The notes under the pieces are model-generated. The model ran no database searches. It saw only the letters and a list, made by a program, of their open reading frames with translations, and was not told the DNA's origin. This document shows, piece after piece, positions 25,315-31,785 of a stretch of 31,785 bases of DNA. Source of the DNA: JBEKTY01 sp049515555 (lineage in GTDB: Bacteria > Planctomycetota > Planctomycetia > Pirellulales > Thermoguttaceae); NCBI GenBank assembly GCA_049515555.1, contig JBEKTY010000106.1:1-31785 (forward strand), read 5' to 3'. Position numbers and translations under genes: made by a program. Numbering within the stretch: position 1 is the stretch's first letter; every line of letters begins with the position of its first letter.

Positions 25315-25408
25315 AACCACCACGGCCGCCAAATGGTGCTCATGACGGAAGCCGCTGGCACAACCACCACGGCCGCCAATTGGTGCTCGTGGCGGTTGCC
25401 GCTGGCAC
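25315..25408. repeat. 47-bp tandem repeat, two full copies
   Basis: Two adjacent 47-bp units (25315..25361 and 25362..25408) begin AACCACCACGGCCGCCAA and end GCCGCTGGCAC. They differ at five or six positions, and a third unit begins (GACCACC) before the match is lost. Part of the unit recurs at 18887..18914. Confidence 0.75.
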
Positions 25409-25483
25409 GACCACCGAGCCAAGCCGCGTGGCAGGTGAATTACGGGCTTCCGCAACGGCCGAATGATTGTGGACATAAAGGTG

Positions 25484-25527
25484 TGAAAAAGAGCGACGCC
25501 CCGGCCACGGCTCGCAGCCGGGGCGTC
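25484..25527 (-). terminator. Rho-independent terminator after the zinc-protein gene
   Basis: Read on the minus strand, an 11-bp perfect stem (arms GACGCCCCGGC at 25527..25517 and GCCGGGGCGTC at 25505..25495) with an 11-nt loop is followed by GCTCTTTTTC. It begins 17 nt after the stop codon at 25544. This is the clearest intrinsic terminator in the window and separates the csrA/parB part of the element from the DUF927/primase/polymerase part. Confidence 0.8.
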
Positions 25528-25543
25528 TGGACGATTGCCCGCG

Positions 25544-26002
25544 CTAGCTCCGCGGCGGCCGGAAATCAATGGCGATCGCCACAGTACCTCCGCATGGCCC
25601 GCAAGCCATGCCCCACACGCTGAGGTTGAGGCAGCCGATCGTCGCGGAATTGAGTCTGCGAAGGACGTACTGCAACGGGTCGTTATGGTCGGCCTCGGCA
25701 TGGGGCACCGTGTCCACGGCCGTAACCTGGCCGACGTCCTCCCCAGCATCTGCCGCGTCCTTCAGCTCACCCCACTCACCCTTGGGCACTCGGGCGGCTG
25801 CCAGGGCTTGGCGAGCGAGCTTCCTGTAGGGGCTCGCGACGCAGGAGAACTCCGGGCAATCGAGCCCATAGTAGACAAAGACCAGGTGTTGGCACGGCTT
25901 GCTAACGGGCTGCCCATCCTTGAGAATCGGCGCCCCGCAAACCGGGCAGTACACATCGCCTACGTTGTGCTCGATCCTTACAGTACAAGTTTCAACAGGC
26001 AT
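25544..26002 (-). CDS. Zinc-binding hypothetical protein
   Basis: This is a 152-aa protein. Near the N-terminus CPVCG (19 to 23) and SKPCQHLVFVY (C37, H39) form a likely CxxC..CxH zinc site, and C49 and C54 follow in YGLDCPEFSC. The rest is mixed alpha/beta, with a Cys/Gly-rich end (GCLNLSVWGMACGPCGG). No catalytic motif is recognised. The ATG at 26002 has GGAG 7 nt upstream. A 13-bp hairpin separates it from the parB-like gene, and a strong terminator follows it. It may be a small accessory protein of the element. Confidence 0.72.
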   Translation of the reverse strand: MPVETCTVRIEHNVGDVYCPVCGAPILKDGQPVSKPCQHLVFVYYGLDCPEFSCVASPYRKLARQALAAARVPKGEWGELKDAADAGEDVGQVTAVDTVPHAEADHNDPLQYVLRRLNSATIGCLNLSVWGMACGPCGGTVAIAIDFRPPRS

Positions 26003-26043
26003 TTCTTATCTCCTATAAACTGAAGTTCAGTAAACTCTTGAAT

Positions 26044-26073
26044 TGCCCCGGGCGGCTTCGGCCGCCCGGGGCA
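26044..26073 (-). terminator. 13-bp hairpin with tetraloop between parB-like and zinc-protein genes
   Basis: The plus strand reads GCCCCGGGCGGC, TTCG, then its perfect complement; one more T-A pair extends the stem to 13 bp. On the transcribed strand the loop is CGAA and the next bases are ATTCAAGAG, so there is no real T tract. It could attenuate transcription or protect the 3' end of the parB-like mRNA rather than terminate fully. Confidence 0.5.
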
Positions 26074-26099
26074 TGACGCACAGGTACAAGTCATCCCGA

Positions 26100-27350
26100 C
26101 TACTTCGGGATCGCGGTAACGGGCGGCAAGTCGCCCATGGGGGCATTCTGACTCGCCGCCGCGCGGTTCTGGTCGGCCTCCCTCAGTCGCTGTTCCAGGG
26201 CGGCCAACCCAGCCTGCTCCGGCGCTAGTGGATAACGCTGCGAGTCGCTGTCCTCTCCAGTGTCGGCCGAAGCCGACTCGATCAGCCGCTGTAGCCCCAG
26301 CTCGCCCCACAGGCGTTGGCTGGGCCGAACGCGGTTCGCATCCGCGGGTGCCTCCCGGACCTGCTGTTGCGCCGCGTGCTTCTCGCGGACAGCACGCTCC
26401 AAATCGTCATGCAGGTCGGCGATTCGACCCGCGATCTTCGCGAGGTCCTCCAGTGGCAGCGCGTCGAGATCGAGCGAGACGCCGTCGATCTCCAGGCGCT
26501 GCGGACCGCCATCTTCAAGGATCAAAGCCTTGAACCTGAACTCGGGCGGGCCCAACGGGCGACCGGCGCGGAGCTGTTCGATCCAGGTGTCGACCTGGGC
26601 GGCTTTCAGGCACTTTTGCGGCCACTTGTCGGACATCGTGAGCGACCCCATGTCGGCCGCCCGCCGACGATTATCTTCGGCGTCGATCTCGACCATCGTG
26701 TCCCGCACCCAGTCCGCGAAGGCGTTGTCCAGGTCCGGCAAACGGTTGGTCTCCTCGCCCACCTGGAGCAGCCGGATCGCCGTCGAGAAGCTGATGTGAT
26801 GATCCATCACGTGTTGCATCCACGTTGAGTTCGTACCCAGCTTGACCAAGCGGGTGATCGTCGACTCGCTCTTGCCGAGCGTCTGACCGATCTCGGCATT
26901 GGTCGCGCCGAGCCGCTTAAGATGGACAGCGGCGCGGATGGTGCCGATGTCCGACAGGGACTGCCGTTGCACGTTCGCCGCCACCGCCCGCCGCGTGGCC
27001 GCCAGCTCGGTCGTCTCCTTGGGCAGGACGTGGACCGGGATGGGCATCTCGGGCGTGAAGCCGCGGACGCCGCGTTTGATGTTGAGCGCCACCGCACGGT
27101 AGCGCCGGTGGCAGTCCTTGGCGAGGTATTTCCCGTCCGGCTGGGCCAGCGCCAGCCAGGGGGTGATGAGGCCGTTGGCGGCCATGTCCTCGGCCAGAGG
27201 CTCGACCCCCTCGTCGCTCAGCTCGTCCGAATCCCGGTAGGAATTGGCGGCTGCGTCGGTGACGATGTTGCGGAATTCGACTTGCCGCAACTCCAAGGCC
27301 AGGGGTTCGACCCCGGGCGTTACGCTGCTGTTCTCCAGTTGAGAACTCAT
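26100..27350 (-). CDS. ParB-like nuclease-domain protein with KorB-type HTH
   Basis: This is a 416-aa protein from ATG 27350 (MSSQLENSSVTPGVE), with GGAG 8 nt upstream; the frame to GTG 27407 runs through a hairpin. Residues about 22 to 110 form a ParB N-terminal domain (LAEDMAANGLITPWLALAQP, then KDCHRRYRAVAL). The usual GERRWRA box reads CHRRYRA (80 to 86), so the conserved Gly-Glu is replaced by Cys-His. An HTH follows at about 148 to 172 (TNAEIGQTLGKSESTITRLV). The C-terminal half is helical, with a Gln/Ala/Arg-rich stretch. ParB proteins bind a parS site and help partition; such proteins on integrative elements can instead be transcription regulators. No ParA gene is in the window, which favours a regulator or an unusual system. 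Confidence 0.85.
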   Translation of the reverse strand: MSSQLENSSVTPGVEPLALELRQVEFRNIVTDAAANSYRDSDELSDEGVEPLAEDMAANGLITPWLALAQPDGKYLAKDCHRRYRAVALNIKRGVRGFTPEMPIPVHVLPKETTELAATRRAVAANVQRQSLSDIGTIRAAVHLKRLGATNAEIGQTLGKSESTITRLVKLGTNSTWMQHVMDHHISFSTAIRLLQVGEETNRLPDLDNAFADWVRDTMVEIDAEDNRRRAADMGSLTMSDKWPQKCLKAAQVDTWIEQLRAGRPLGPPEFRFKALILEDGGPQRLEIDGVSLDLDALPLEDLAKIAGRIADLHDDLERAVREKHAAQQQVREAPADANRVRPSQRLWGELGLQRLIESASADTGEDSDSQRYPLAPEQAGLAALEQRLREADQNRAAASQNAPMGDLPPVTAIPK

Positions 27351-27358
27351 AGCTTTTA

Positions 27359-27523
27359 CTCCATAATGGAGGTTAAGTTCGGCGATCAACCCCGTGTTGA
27401 TCGCCACAAGCTGCCCCCGCCGGCCCGTGTTTTGCGGACTCGGCCGGCGGGGGACTTTCTCGGTTGATCAGGGTGCCGCCGGGGCACCGTTTCTGGTTGG
27501 CCGGCCGCCCAGGCGGCGGCCGG
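27359..27523 (-). promoter_or_regulatory. Hairpin-rich leader between csrA and the parB-like gene
   Basis: Four dyads lie in 165 nt. CTCCAT..ATGGAG (27359..27371) includes the ribosome site of the parB-like gene. A perfect 10-bp stem with arms GGCGATCAAC and GTTGATCGCC (27381..27405) has a 5-nt loop that reads ACGGG on the transcript. A 12-bp stem (27414..27425 with 27442..27453) has a 16-nt loop. A 9-bp stem CCGGCCGCC..GGCGGCCGG (27501..27523) lies nearest csrA. AUGGA at the ribosome site matches the core of CsrA binding sites (ANGGA), so control by the adjacent CsrA is plausible but inferred. The GGCGATCAAC dyad could also be a DNA operator. Confidence 0.55.
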
Positions 27524-27567
27524 GGCAACCTGGTCGGAATCAGGTTGGCTGGACTCATTGGGCCCCC

Positions 27568-27756
27568 CTATCCTGCGATTCCCGCAACGGCGTCGTTGCG
27601 GTGGATCGCGTCGAACACCTCGCGGCGGTGGACCGGGATCTCCTTCGGGGCCTCGATCCCCAGGCGGACCTTGCCGCCGCGGATGGCGACGACCTTGACG
27701 GTAGTTTCGCAGTTGATGACGATGCTCTCGTTCTCCTTGCGAGTAAGCACTAACAT
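27568..27756 (-). CDS. csrA: Carbon storage regulator CsrA, element-borne
   Basis: This is a 62-aa protein of standard CsrA length. MLVLTRKENESIVI forms the first strand, with the RNA-contacting L4 and R6; VRLGIEAPKEIPVHRREV has R44, the other key RNA contact. CsrA dimers bind GGA motifs in mRNA leaders and block or stabilise translation. The start has GAGGAG 6 nt upstream, lying inside the last codons of the preceding gene, 3 nt away, so the two are co-transcribed. A csrA inside an integrase/primase/polymerase module is unusual, and its target could be an element or a host mRNA. Confidence 0.93.
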   Translation of the reverse strand: MLVLTRKENESIVINCETTVKVVAIRGGKVRLGIEAPKEIPVHRREVFDAIHRNDAVAGIAG

Positions 27757-27759
27757 TTT

Positions 27760-28203
27760 TCACTCCTCTTCCGTTGAGCCGTATCCCTCGCCACCATCCG
27801 CCACCTCGTCCTCGTCTTCATCGGGACAGGCCTCCAGAAGGCCTTTGGCAACCAGATCATCGATCACCTCGGTTGGGCCGCTCACGGAGATGAAATGTTT
27901 GGTGACGTCGATGTCTACCGGGTGGCCCGCTACGGCATCCGCGATCGTCCGCAGGACTTTGGCGTTGTCGTCCATGTACCCCGCGTAGACTCTTAGGGCC
28001 CCCGCAGTTCCGTCGGGGCCCCGAAGATCGGGCGGATGGTAGTACTCCAAGCTGCCCGGCATAGAGAGTTCTGCCGTCTTCACTTCGCCGGCGTGGGCCT
28101 CTTCGCCGTGGCGACCGGCGTCGTCGCCGCCAGCGTCATGCTGGCCCGGTTCGCCGGTGCCCGCAACGTCGTCGTTGTCAAATTCAGCACTCTCGTTCTT
28201 CAT
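27760..28203 (-). CDS. Acidic hypothetical protein upstream of csrA
   Basis: This is a 147-aa protein from ATG 28203 (MKNESAEFDNDDVAGTGEP), with AGGAGG 8 nt upstream; the longer frame to 28248 lacks a site. It is strongly acidic at both ends (EACPDEDEDEVADGGEG near the C-terminus). The central part (about 60 to 125) looks folded: VYAGYMDDNAKVLRTIADAV and GHPVDIDVTKHFISVSGP, then IDDLVAKGLLEA. No family is recognised. Acidic, small and next to a regulator: a DNA mimic or a partner of a basic protein is possible but unproven. It forms an operon with csrA. Confidence 0.65.
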   Translation of the reverse strand: MKNESAEFDNDDVAGTGEPGQHDAGGDDAGRHGEEAHAGEVKTAELSMPGSLEYYHPPDLRGPDGTAGALRVYAGYMDDNAKVLRTIADAVAGHPVDIDVTKHFISVSGPTEVIDDLVAKGLLEACPDEDEDEVADGGEGYGSTEEE

Positions 28204-28356
28204 TTCCAAGACCTCCTGGCCTTTTGGCCGTATCACATCGCCCGTCATTTACGATAGAGCACCGGCGACGAGCTTTACCGGCGTTCTCGGCAGCCACAGC
28301 GGCCGTCCGAACCGCACGCCCCTGGGCTTCAGGACCGAGCGGCCCGCACGGACGGG

Positions 28357-28644
28357 CTACAGGCCTTCGGCGTCCAGTTGCCGCTCAACTTGTTTGGTCT
28401 TGCAGTGCGGGTCGGCGGTGTTGTTGACGTGGGTGCCACGGTTGAGGGCGGCCACGAACCGCTCGACCGCCTTCCGAGTCACGTAGCGTACGCCGCCAAT
28501 CTTGACCGATTCCAGCCGCACGCCGCCTATGCCGCGAAGCATCCACCTCCAGAGCGTAGCCCGGGAAATGCCCCGCCCCGTGCGGCCGGGGAACATGCGG
28601 CACACTGCCGCAACGGTCACCAGCGTTTCCGACGTCTCAGCCAT
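28357..28644 (-). CDS. DUF1580/excisionase-like winged HTH protein
   Basis: This is a 95-aa protein from ATG 28644 (MAETSETLVTVAAVCRMFP), with AGGA 8 nt upstream; the longer frame to GTG 28764 crosses an operator-like dyad. Residues about 10 to 65 are an HTH of the MerR/excisionase type: GISRATLWRWMLRGIGGVRL, then VKIGGVRYVTRKAVERFVAAL. The RGIGGVRLE then GGxRYVTRKA pattern is that of planctomycetal DUF1580 proteins. Its place near the integrase end suggests an excisionase or element repressor. Three dyads lie directly upstream. Confidence 0.78.
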   Translation of the reverse strand: MAETSETLVTVAAVCRMFPGRTGRGISRATLWRWMLRGIGGVRLESVKIGGVRYVTRKAVERFVAALNRGTHVNNTADPHCKTKQVERQLDAEGL

Positions 28645-28754
28645 ATATTCATTCCTACACGTCCCTCGGCGTGCGACCTCAGCCGGAACCGTGCCGCAAG
28701 CAGTGCTGGGGGGCGGCATATTCCTGAGCGGATGTAACTTCGAGCGGCCATTCC

Positions 28755-28848
28755 CCACGATCACCGTGATCGTGGTATGCCGTCATTGTCGCCCAATGAC
28801 TGAAAGAAACAGTCAGGATTCGGTGGGGAAACTGTAGCTACAGTTTCC
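28755..28848. promoter_or_regulatory. Three dyads upstream of the DUF1580-like gene
   Basis: The first is 21 nt with arms CCACGATCAC and GTGATCGTGG (28755..28775). The second has 7-bp arms GTCATTG and CAATGAC with a 5-nt gap (28782..28800). The third is a perfect 22-bp palindrome with half-site GGAAACTGTAG (28827..28848). They lie between the stop of the 605-aa gene (28883) and the DUF1580-like start (28644). The third is a possible terminator stem for the 605-aa gene, but no T tract follows. The first two look like operators. Confidence 0.6.
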
Positions 28849-28882
28849 GGCCGAGGGCTGAGCGGATGGAGAGAGGTTACGG

Positions 28883-30700
28883 CTATTGCTCTTGAAGACG
28901 CTTGGCAATAGCGCTGCCTGCTGCCGTCAGCCAGCAGCCCCCGCCGCGACCTTCCTTTGTTTCGATGAGCCCGCGTTTTCTCAGATCGGCGATAGCTTCT
29001 TTGAAAGCATCTGCGTTGGTGGCCCGCTCAACCTTTGTGGCGATCTCCGGCGTCGTTCTAAGCTTAGCGGCATCTACTGCTTCCAGCCGGAACATGGCTT
29101 CAATAATCCAGTACTGCCGCTTGCTCAGTACCGGCATGTCGTTTACACGTTGGCCAGCCGGAGTTTGGACGCCGCCTGATGCCGCCGACTTCTCTTCTGG
29201 TATCGCCGCCGTTGTGCGGATTGGTTCCGTAGTTGTGGCTCGTTCCCGGCCGACCGCAACCGCCTTGCTTGCATCGGAAGGCGAGGCCGCCGCAACGCCC
29301 TCGCCGGCAGGTGCTGCCGGGAGCGATACGCCTCCGCCGGATGCCGTTTCCTGGGGCTTGGTCAAGGTCGCCAGATCGACGCGGCTCAATTTGTCCGTTT
29401 GGCTGCTTGGGGCGAGACCTTGCCCTGATTCATGCCGTGCTCCGACACCCTGCGGCAGTTCCTTGTCTTCCTTAGTCGATTTGTCGAGCCCGGCCGGCAC
29501 TTCGACCCCATCTGGTTTGGACATCTGCTGTTCTTGGGGAAGCGGCCCCGCCTCTGACAGAGCGCGACTAGCACCGCCGGAGTTCGGCCGTTTCGGCTCT
29601 TTGTCGATTTCCTCCAGCTTGGATTCAATTTCGCCTAGCAACCTAGTAAACATCCTAAGCATTACATCGAAGAGCTCTTGCAAATTGCGAAAGTGCAATG
29701 CACACTTACTCGCTTCTTCCCTGTTCAGATGCCGACCGGAGAGCTTATATCTGCGTTTTTTCCAGAGGCTCCCTTGGGTCTCGGAGCTCCCATGTCCGCG
29801 GGAGAGGGCTCTTTGTTGGGCCAACAGAACTCGCAGGAACGCTTCAGAATGTGAGATCCCGTAAGCTAATCCTGTGCGCACCACCAATGACGTGTATTCG
29901 CATGCCTCCGAGGACAGTAGCGTCGTGGTTAGCGGCGCATCGAGCGTAATCCCGAGCTCGGTCCCTTCGCCCCAGATCGAAAGACCGGTTTCGATATTGG
30001 CAGCTAATGTCGCAGCTCCCGACTTGCGTTTAGAGTAGTCACTGATGATCTCTTTAGTCTCCTGTTTCAACCTCTGTAATGTTCGCTGGGCGTGTGGTAG
30101 TTGTTTTCTGGGAATGATATCCCCAGGGCGTACTTTGAACGTCCCGAGCATATCACGGTACTCAGGCGAACACTCTTCGGGAGGAGCGTTGTTGAGTCTA
30201 GTCGCGACGTGGTCCCAAGAAGCCGGACGAGAGAAAGTGGAAACTGTGGATCGAATGTGTCTTATCTCTTCGCTCTCAGGCAAACAGGAGTGAAAGGGCA
30301 CGCTGTTTGGCAAAAGTTCCAATGCAGATTGCCAATACATCCACGTGTAACAGGTCGTTCCTCGATGCCTAGTCGGCCAGACAACTTGCCAAAAGAGACA
30401 TCTTGTCAGGATCCATATTACGGATGGCTCTATAGATGACCAGTCCGGAACGGCAAGTGCGGCGCTGTATGAGATTTCACGATTACGCAGGACTAGCGTC
30501 GGCCAACAGCGGCAAATAGGAACCCAGCGGTTTCGTAATGCAGCGAATAGGGCAATAATAAGCGGGTCGTAGTCCTGTCGGTCTCCAGCAGGCCCCGTCG
30601 CGGCCTCTATAATGTCTCGATAGGCGTGAAGGCAGGCCACTGCCGCTTCATGTCCAGCCTTAAGCTCTTCGGGAGAAATCTCACTGTCCCAGACGGACAT
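28883..30700 (-). CDS. Large hypothetical protein with C-terminal winged helix; possible cargo gene
   Basis: This is a 605-aa protein. Residues 1 to about 370 are mostly helical, with many Trp, Cys and aromatic residues (NRWVPICRCWPTLVLRNREI, WILTRCLFWQVVWPTRHRGT) and no motif I can name. Residues about 370 to 520 are a low-complexity Pro/Ser/Ala linker. Residues about 525 to 603 look like a winged helix (LSKRQYWIIEAMFRLEAVDA, FKEAIADLRKRGLIETKEG, GGGCWLTAAGSAIAKRL). The start ATG at 30700 has GAGG 5 nt upstream. The first two thirds look clearly lower in GC than the element genes around it, which fits a later-acquired cargo. Position next to the integrase is where defence or accessory genes often sit, but nothing in the sequence proves such a role. 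Confidence 0.72.
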   Translation of the reverse strand: MSVWDSEISPEELKAGHEAAVACLHAYRDIIEAATGPAGDRQDYDPLIIALFAALRNRWVPICRCWPTLVLRNREISYSAALAVPDWSSIEPSVIWILTRCLFWQVVWPTRHRGTTCYTWMYWQSALELLPNSVPFHSCLPESEEIRHIRSTVSTFSRPASWDHVATRLNNAPPEECSPEYRDMLGTFKVRPGDIIPRKQLPHAQRTLQRLKQETKEIISDYSKRKSGAATLAANIETGLSIWGEGTELGITLDAPLTTTLLSSEACEYTSLVVRTGLAYGISHSEAFLRVLLAQQRALSRGHGSSETQGSLWKKRRYKLSGRHLNREEASKCALHFRNLQELFDVMLRMFTRLLGEIESKLEEIDKEPKRPNSGGASRALSEAGPLPQEQQMSKPDGVEVPAGLDKSTKEDKELPQGVGARHESGQGLAPSSQTDKLSRVDLATLTKPQETASGGGVSLPAAPAGEGVAAASPSDASKAVAVGRERATTTEPIRTTAAIPEEKSAASGGVQTPAGQRVNDMPVLSKRQYWIIEAMFRLEAVDAAKLRTTPEIATKVERATNADAFKEAIADLRKRGLIETKEGRGGGCWLTAAGSAIAKRLQEQ

Positions 30701-30752
30701 GATTCCCTCACTTGTGTCTACCGGCAGTCTTGTGCCGGGGTGGCTCGGATGG

Positions 30753-31785
30753 TCACCCCATCTCCATGGCGACCCGCATCCCCAGGTCCATGTTCCGCTC
30801 GGCGTAGACCTCCGTAACGTCGGCCCGGGCGTGCCCCAAGGCCACCTGGGCGGCCTCGATGCCGTACCGCCGCCGGACCTCGGTGCCGCGGGTGTGCCGC
30901 AGTTGATGCGGGTGCCAGTGCGGCACCAGGAAGCCGGCCTTCTTCGCCTTCACAAACCCATAGTTTATCGGCCCGGCGGTAGGAATTTGTATCGTACCGA
31001 TCCCGCTTGGGCCGTTTGGGCTTCCGTTGCTTCCGGCGGGCCTCTTTCGCCTGCTGCCGCCGCTTCAGCTCGCACGGGTAGATCGGCGTCTTGCGGGCCC
31101 GACCGTGGTAGGGCGGGCGGTGCTCCAGCCGCCAAGCCTCGGACTCCTGGGGGCTAAAGAGAAATGCCTGCGGGGCACGGTCCAGGAATGGCTGGAGCAC
31201 CTGCTGGGCCTCGGGCCCCAGCGGGATCTGCTTCCGGTGCCCTCGCCAGCGGCCCTTGTGGTCCGACGGCTCGTAAATCCAGATTTCTCCCGACGTGTCG
31301 ATGTCGCAGGGCCGCATCAGCACCAACTCGCCGGTCCGCATGCCGCTTAGCCGCTGTACCTTGAGCATGGCGGCCACGACCGGGCTGACGAAGGGCAGGA
31401 TGAGGGCCACGTAGAGGTCGGATACCGGGCGTACGGGCTCGGTTTCGCGGGCGGTGGATCGGCCGAAGGCCAGGCCAGCTACCGCCTGGAGGCCGTGGTA
31501 GACGGACGGCGGAACCAGCTCCTCGGCCACCGCCCACTTGAACATCCGCTTGATCCTGCCCACGCGGTCGTTGACAACGCCGCGAGAAAGCCCCGCCTCG
31601 ACCATCTTGTGGCGGACAACCTTGAGCTTCTTGGGGCCGAAGTCGGCGGCTGGAGTGCTCCCATAGAGATGGCGAATCGGTCGCAGGGCTGTCCTGATCG
31701 CGTCGATCTCCCCGGTTGGGGCACCGCTTTTCAGATAATGGGCCTTGGCGAATTGCCAGTACGCAAGGATCAACTCATCGATCGA
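30753..31785 (-). pseudogene. Tyrosine recombinase (integrase), frameshifted and cut by the window edge
   Basis: The frame is open to the right edge (SIDELILAYWQFAKAHY), so the start lies outside. The N-terminal SAM-like part and the first catalytic Arg (LSGMRTGELVLMR) are in one frame to about 30980. The second half of the active site is in another frame: HPHQLRHTRGTE (HxxR), VALGHARADV (Gly-His) and TEVYAER (nucleophile Tyr), ending with TGA at 30753. Removing one base near 30965..30980 joins the halves as NSYRRA then INYGF. Without this the first frame runs to 30718 as Arg/Pro-rich nonsense. A basic insertion of about 50 residues (KRRQQAKEARRKQRKPKRPK) lies before the break. The natural role is site-specific integration and excision of the element. 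Confidence 0.85.

Larger units (their letters stand above)
25145..25543. other. Regulatory intergenic region upstream of the DUF927 gene
   Basis: This gene-free stretch holds the palindrome (25162..25179), a 47-bp tandem repeat (25315..25408) and the terminator of the upstream zinc-protein gene (25484..25527). The frames crossing it are alanine- and arginine-rich shadows. The DUF927 gene is therefore likely to start its own transcript here. Confidence 0.6.

Noticed and set aside
27373..27558. 61-codon minus-strand frame between csrA and the parB-like gene
   Set aside because: It is Pro/Arg-rich and runs through two stable hairpins; the leader explanation is better.
30718..30980. C-terminal Arg/Pro-rich end of the first integrase frame as a natural end
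   Set aside because: The neighbouring frame carries the conserved HxxR, Gly-His and Tyr, so this tail is out-of-frame translation.
1..31785. tRNA or rRNA genes
   Set aside because: I found no stretch with a tRNA-like T-loop (GGTTCGA) context and acceptor pairing, and nothing resembling rRNA; a programme search would be more reliable.

Overview
The window looks like a chromosomal segment of a planctomycete, probably related to Pirellulales. The evidence is taxon-typical architecture: a secreted protein opening with the planctomycetal LEPR-like motif (LRIELLERRTLLSV), giant Ser/Thr kinases that fuse a zinc ribbon, kinase, membrane helix and WD40 repeats (one ending in an SHD1-like domain), a methyltransferase with a methyltransferase-regulatory domain, and a DUF1580-like DNA-binding protein. 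Every gene I can support lies on the minus strand, so transcription runs from high to low coordinates.

Region 1 (about 0.7 to 18.3 kb) is host-like sequence. In transcription order it holds a small helical hypothetical, a divergent kinase-like protein whose stop overlaps the start of a zinc-ribbon protein, a 1100-aa WD40 kinase, an exported MBG/Ig-like protein, a paralogous 1562-aa WD40 kinase, a frameshifted LEPR-type repeat protein, and a methyltransferase. The two large kinases share nearly the same leader, with a TATACT -10-like box. This suggests a duplicated, co-regulated pair around the small exported protein.

Region 2 (about 18.3 to 19.35 kb) is a decayed junction. It has a MITE-like inverted repeat, a 93-bp repeat also present at 5.5 kb, and a second eroded copy of the 3' end of the DNA polymerase gene.

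Region 3 (about 19.36 kb to the right edge) is an integrative replicating element read in one direction: tyrosine integrase (frameshifted, cut by the window edge), a 605-aa possible cargo protein with a C-terminal winged helix, a DUF1580/excisionase-like protein, an acidic protein, CsrA, a ParB-like protein, a zinc protein, a DUF927 helicase-like protein (with an in-frame TAG), a CHC2/Toprim primase, a small hypothetical and a short family-A DNA polymerase. No capsid, portal, terminase or tail gene is visible. The module is full of DNA dyads: an 18-bp palindrome TTTGCAGATATCTGCAAA 17 nt before the DUF927 start codon (also present in both 93-bp repeats), an AT-rich region with eight TGTTCCCT boxes beside the primase gene (candidate iteron origin or operator), several hairpins between csrA and parB, and three dyads before the DUF1580 gene.

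Three reading frames are broken: the LEPR protein (frameshift), the integrase (frameshift) and the DUF927 protein (amber). Each could be real decay, recoding or assembly error; the sequence alone cannot decide. Statements about base composition are by eye.
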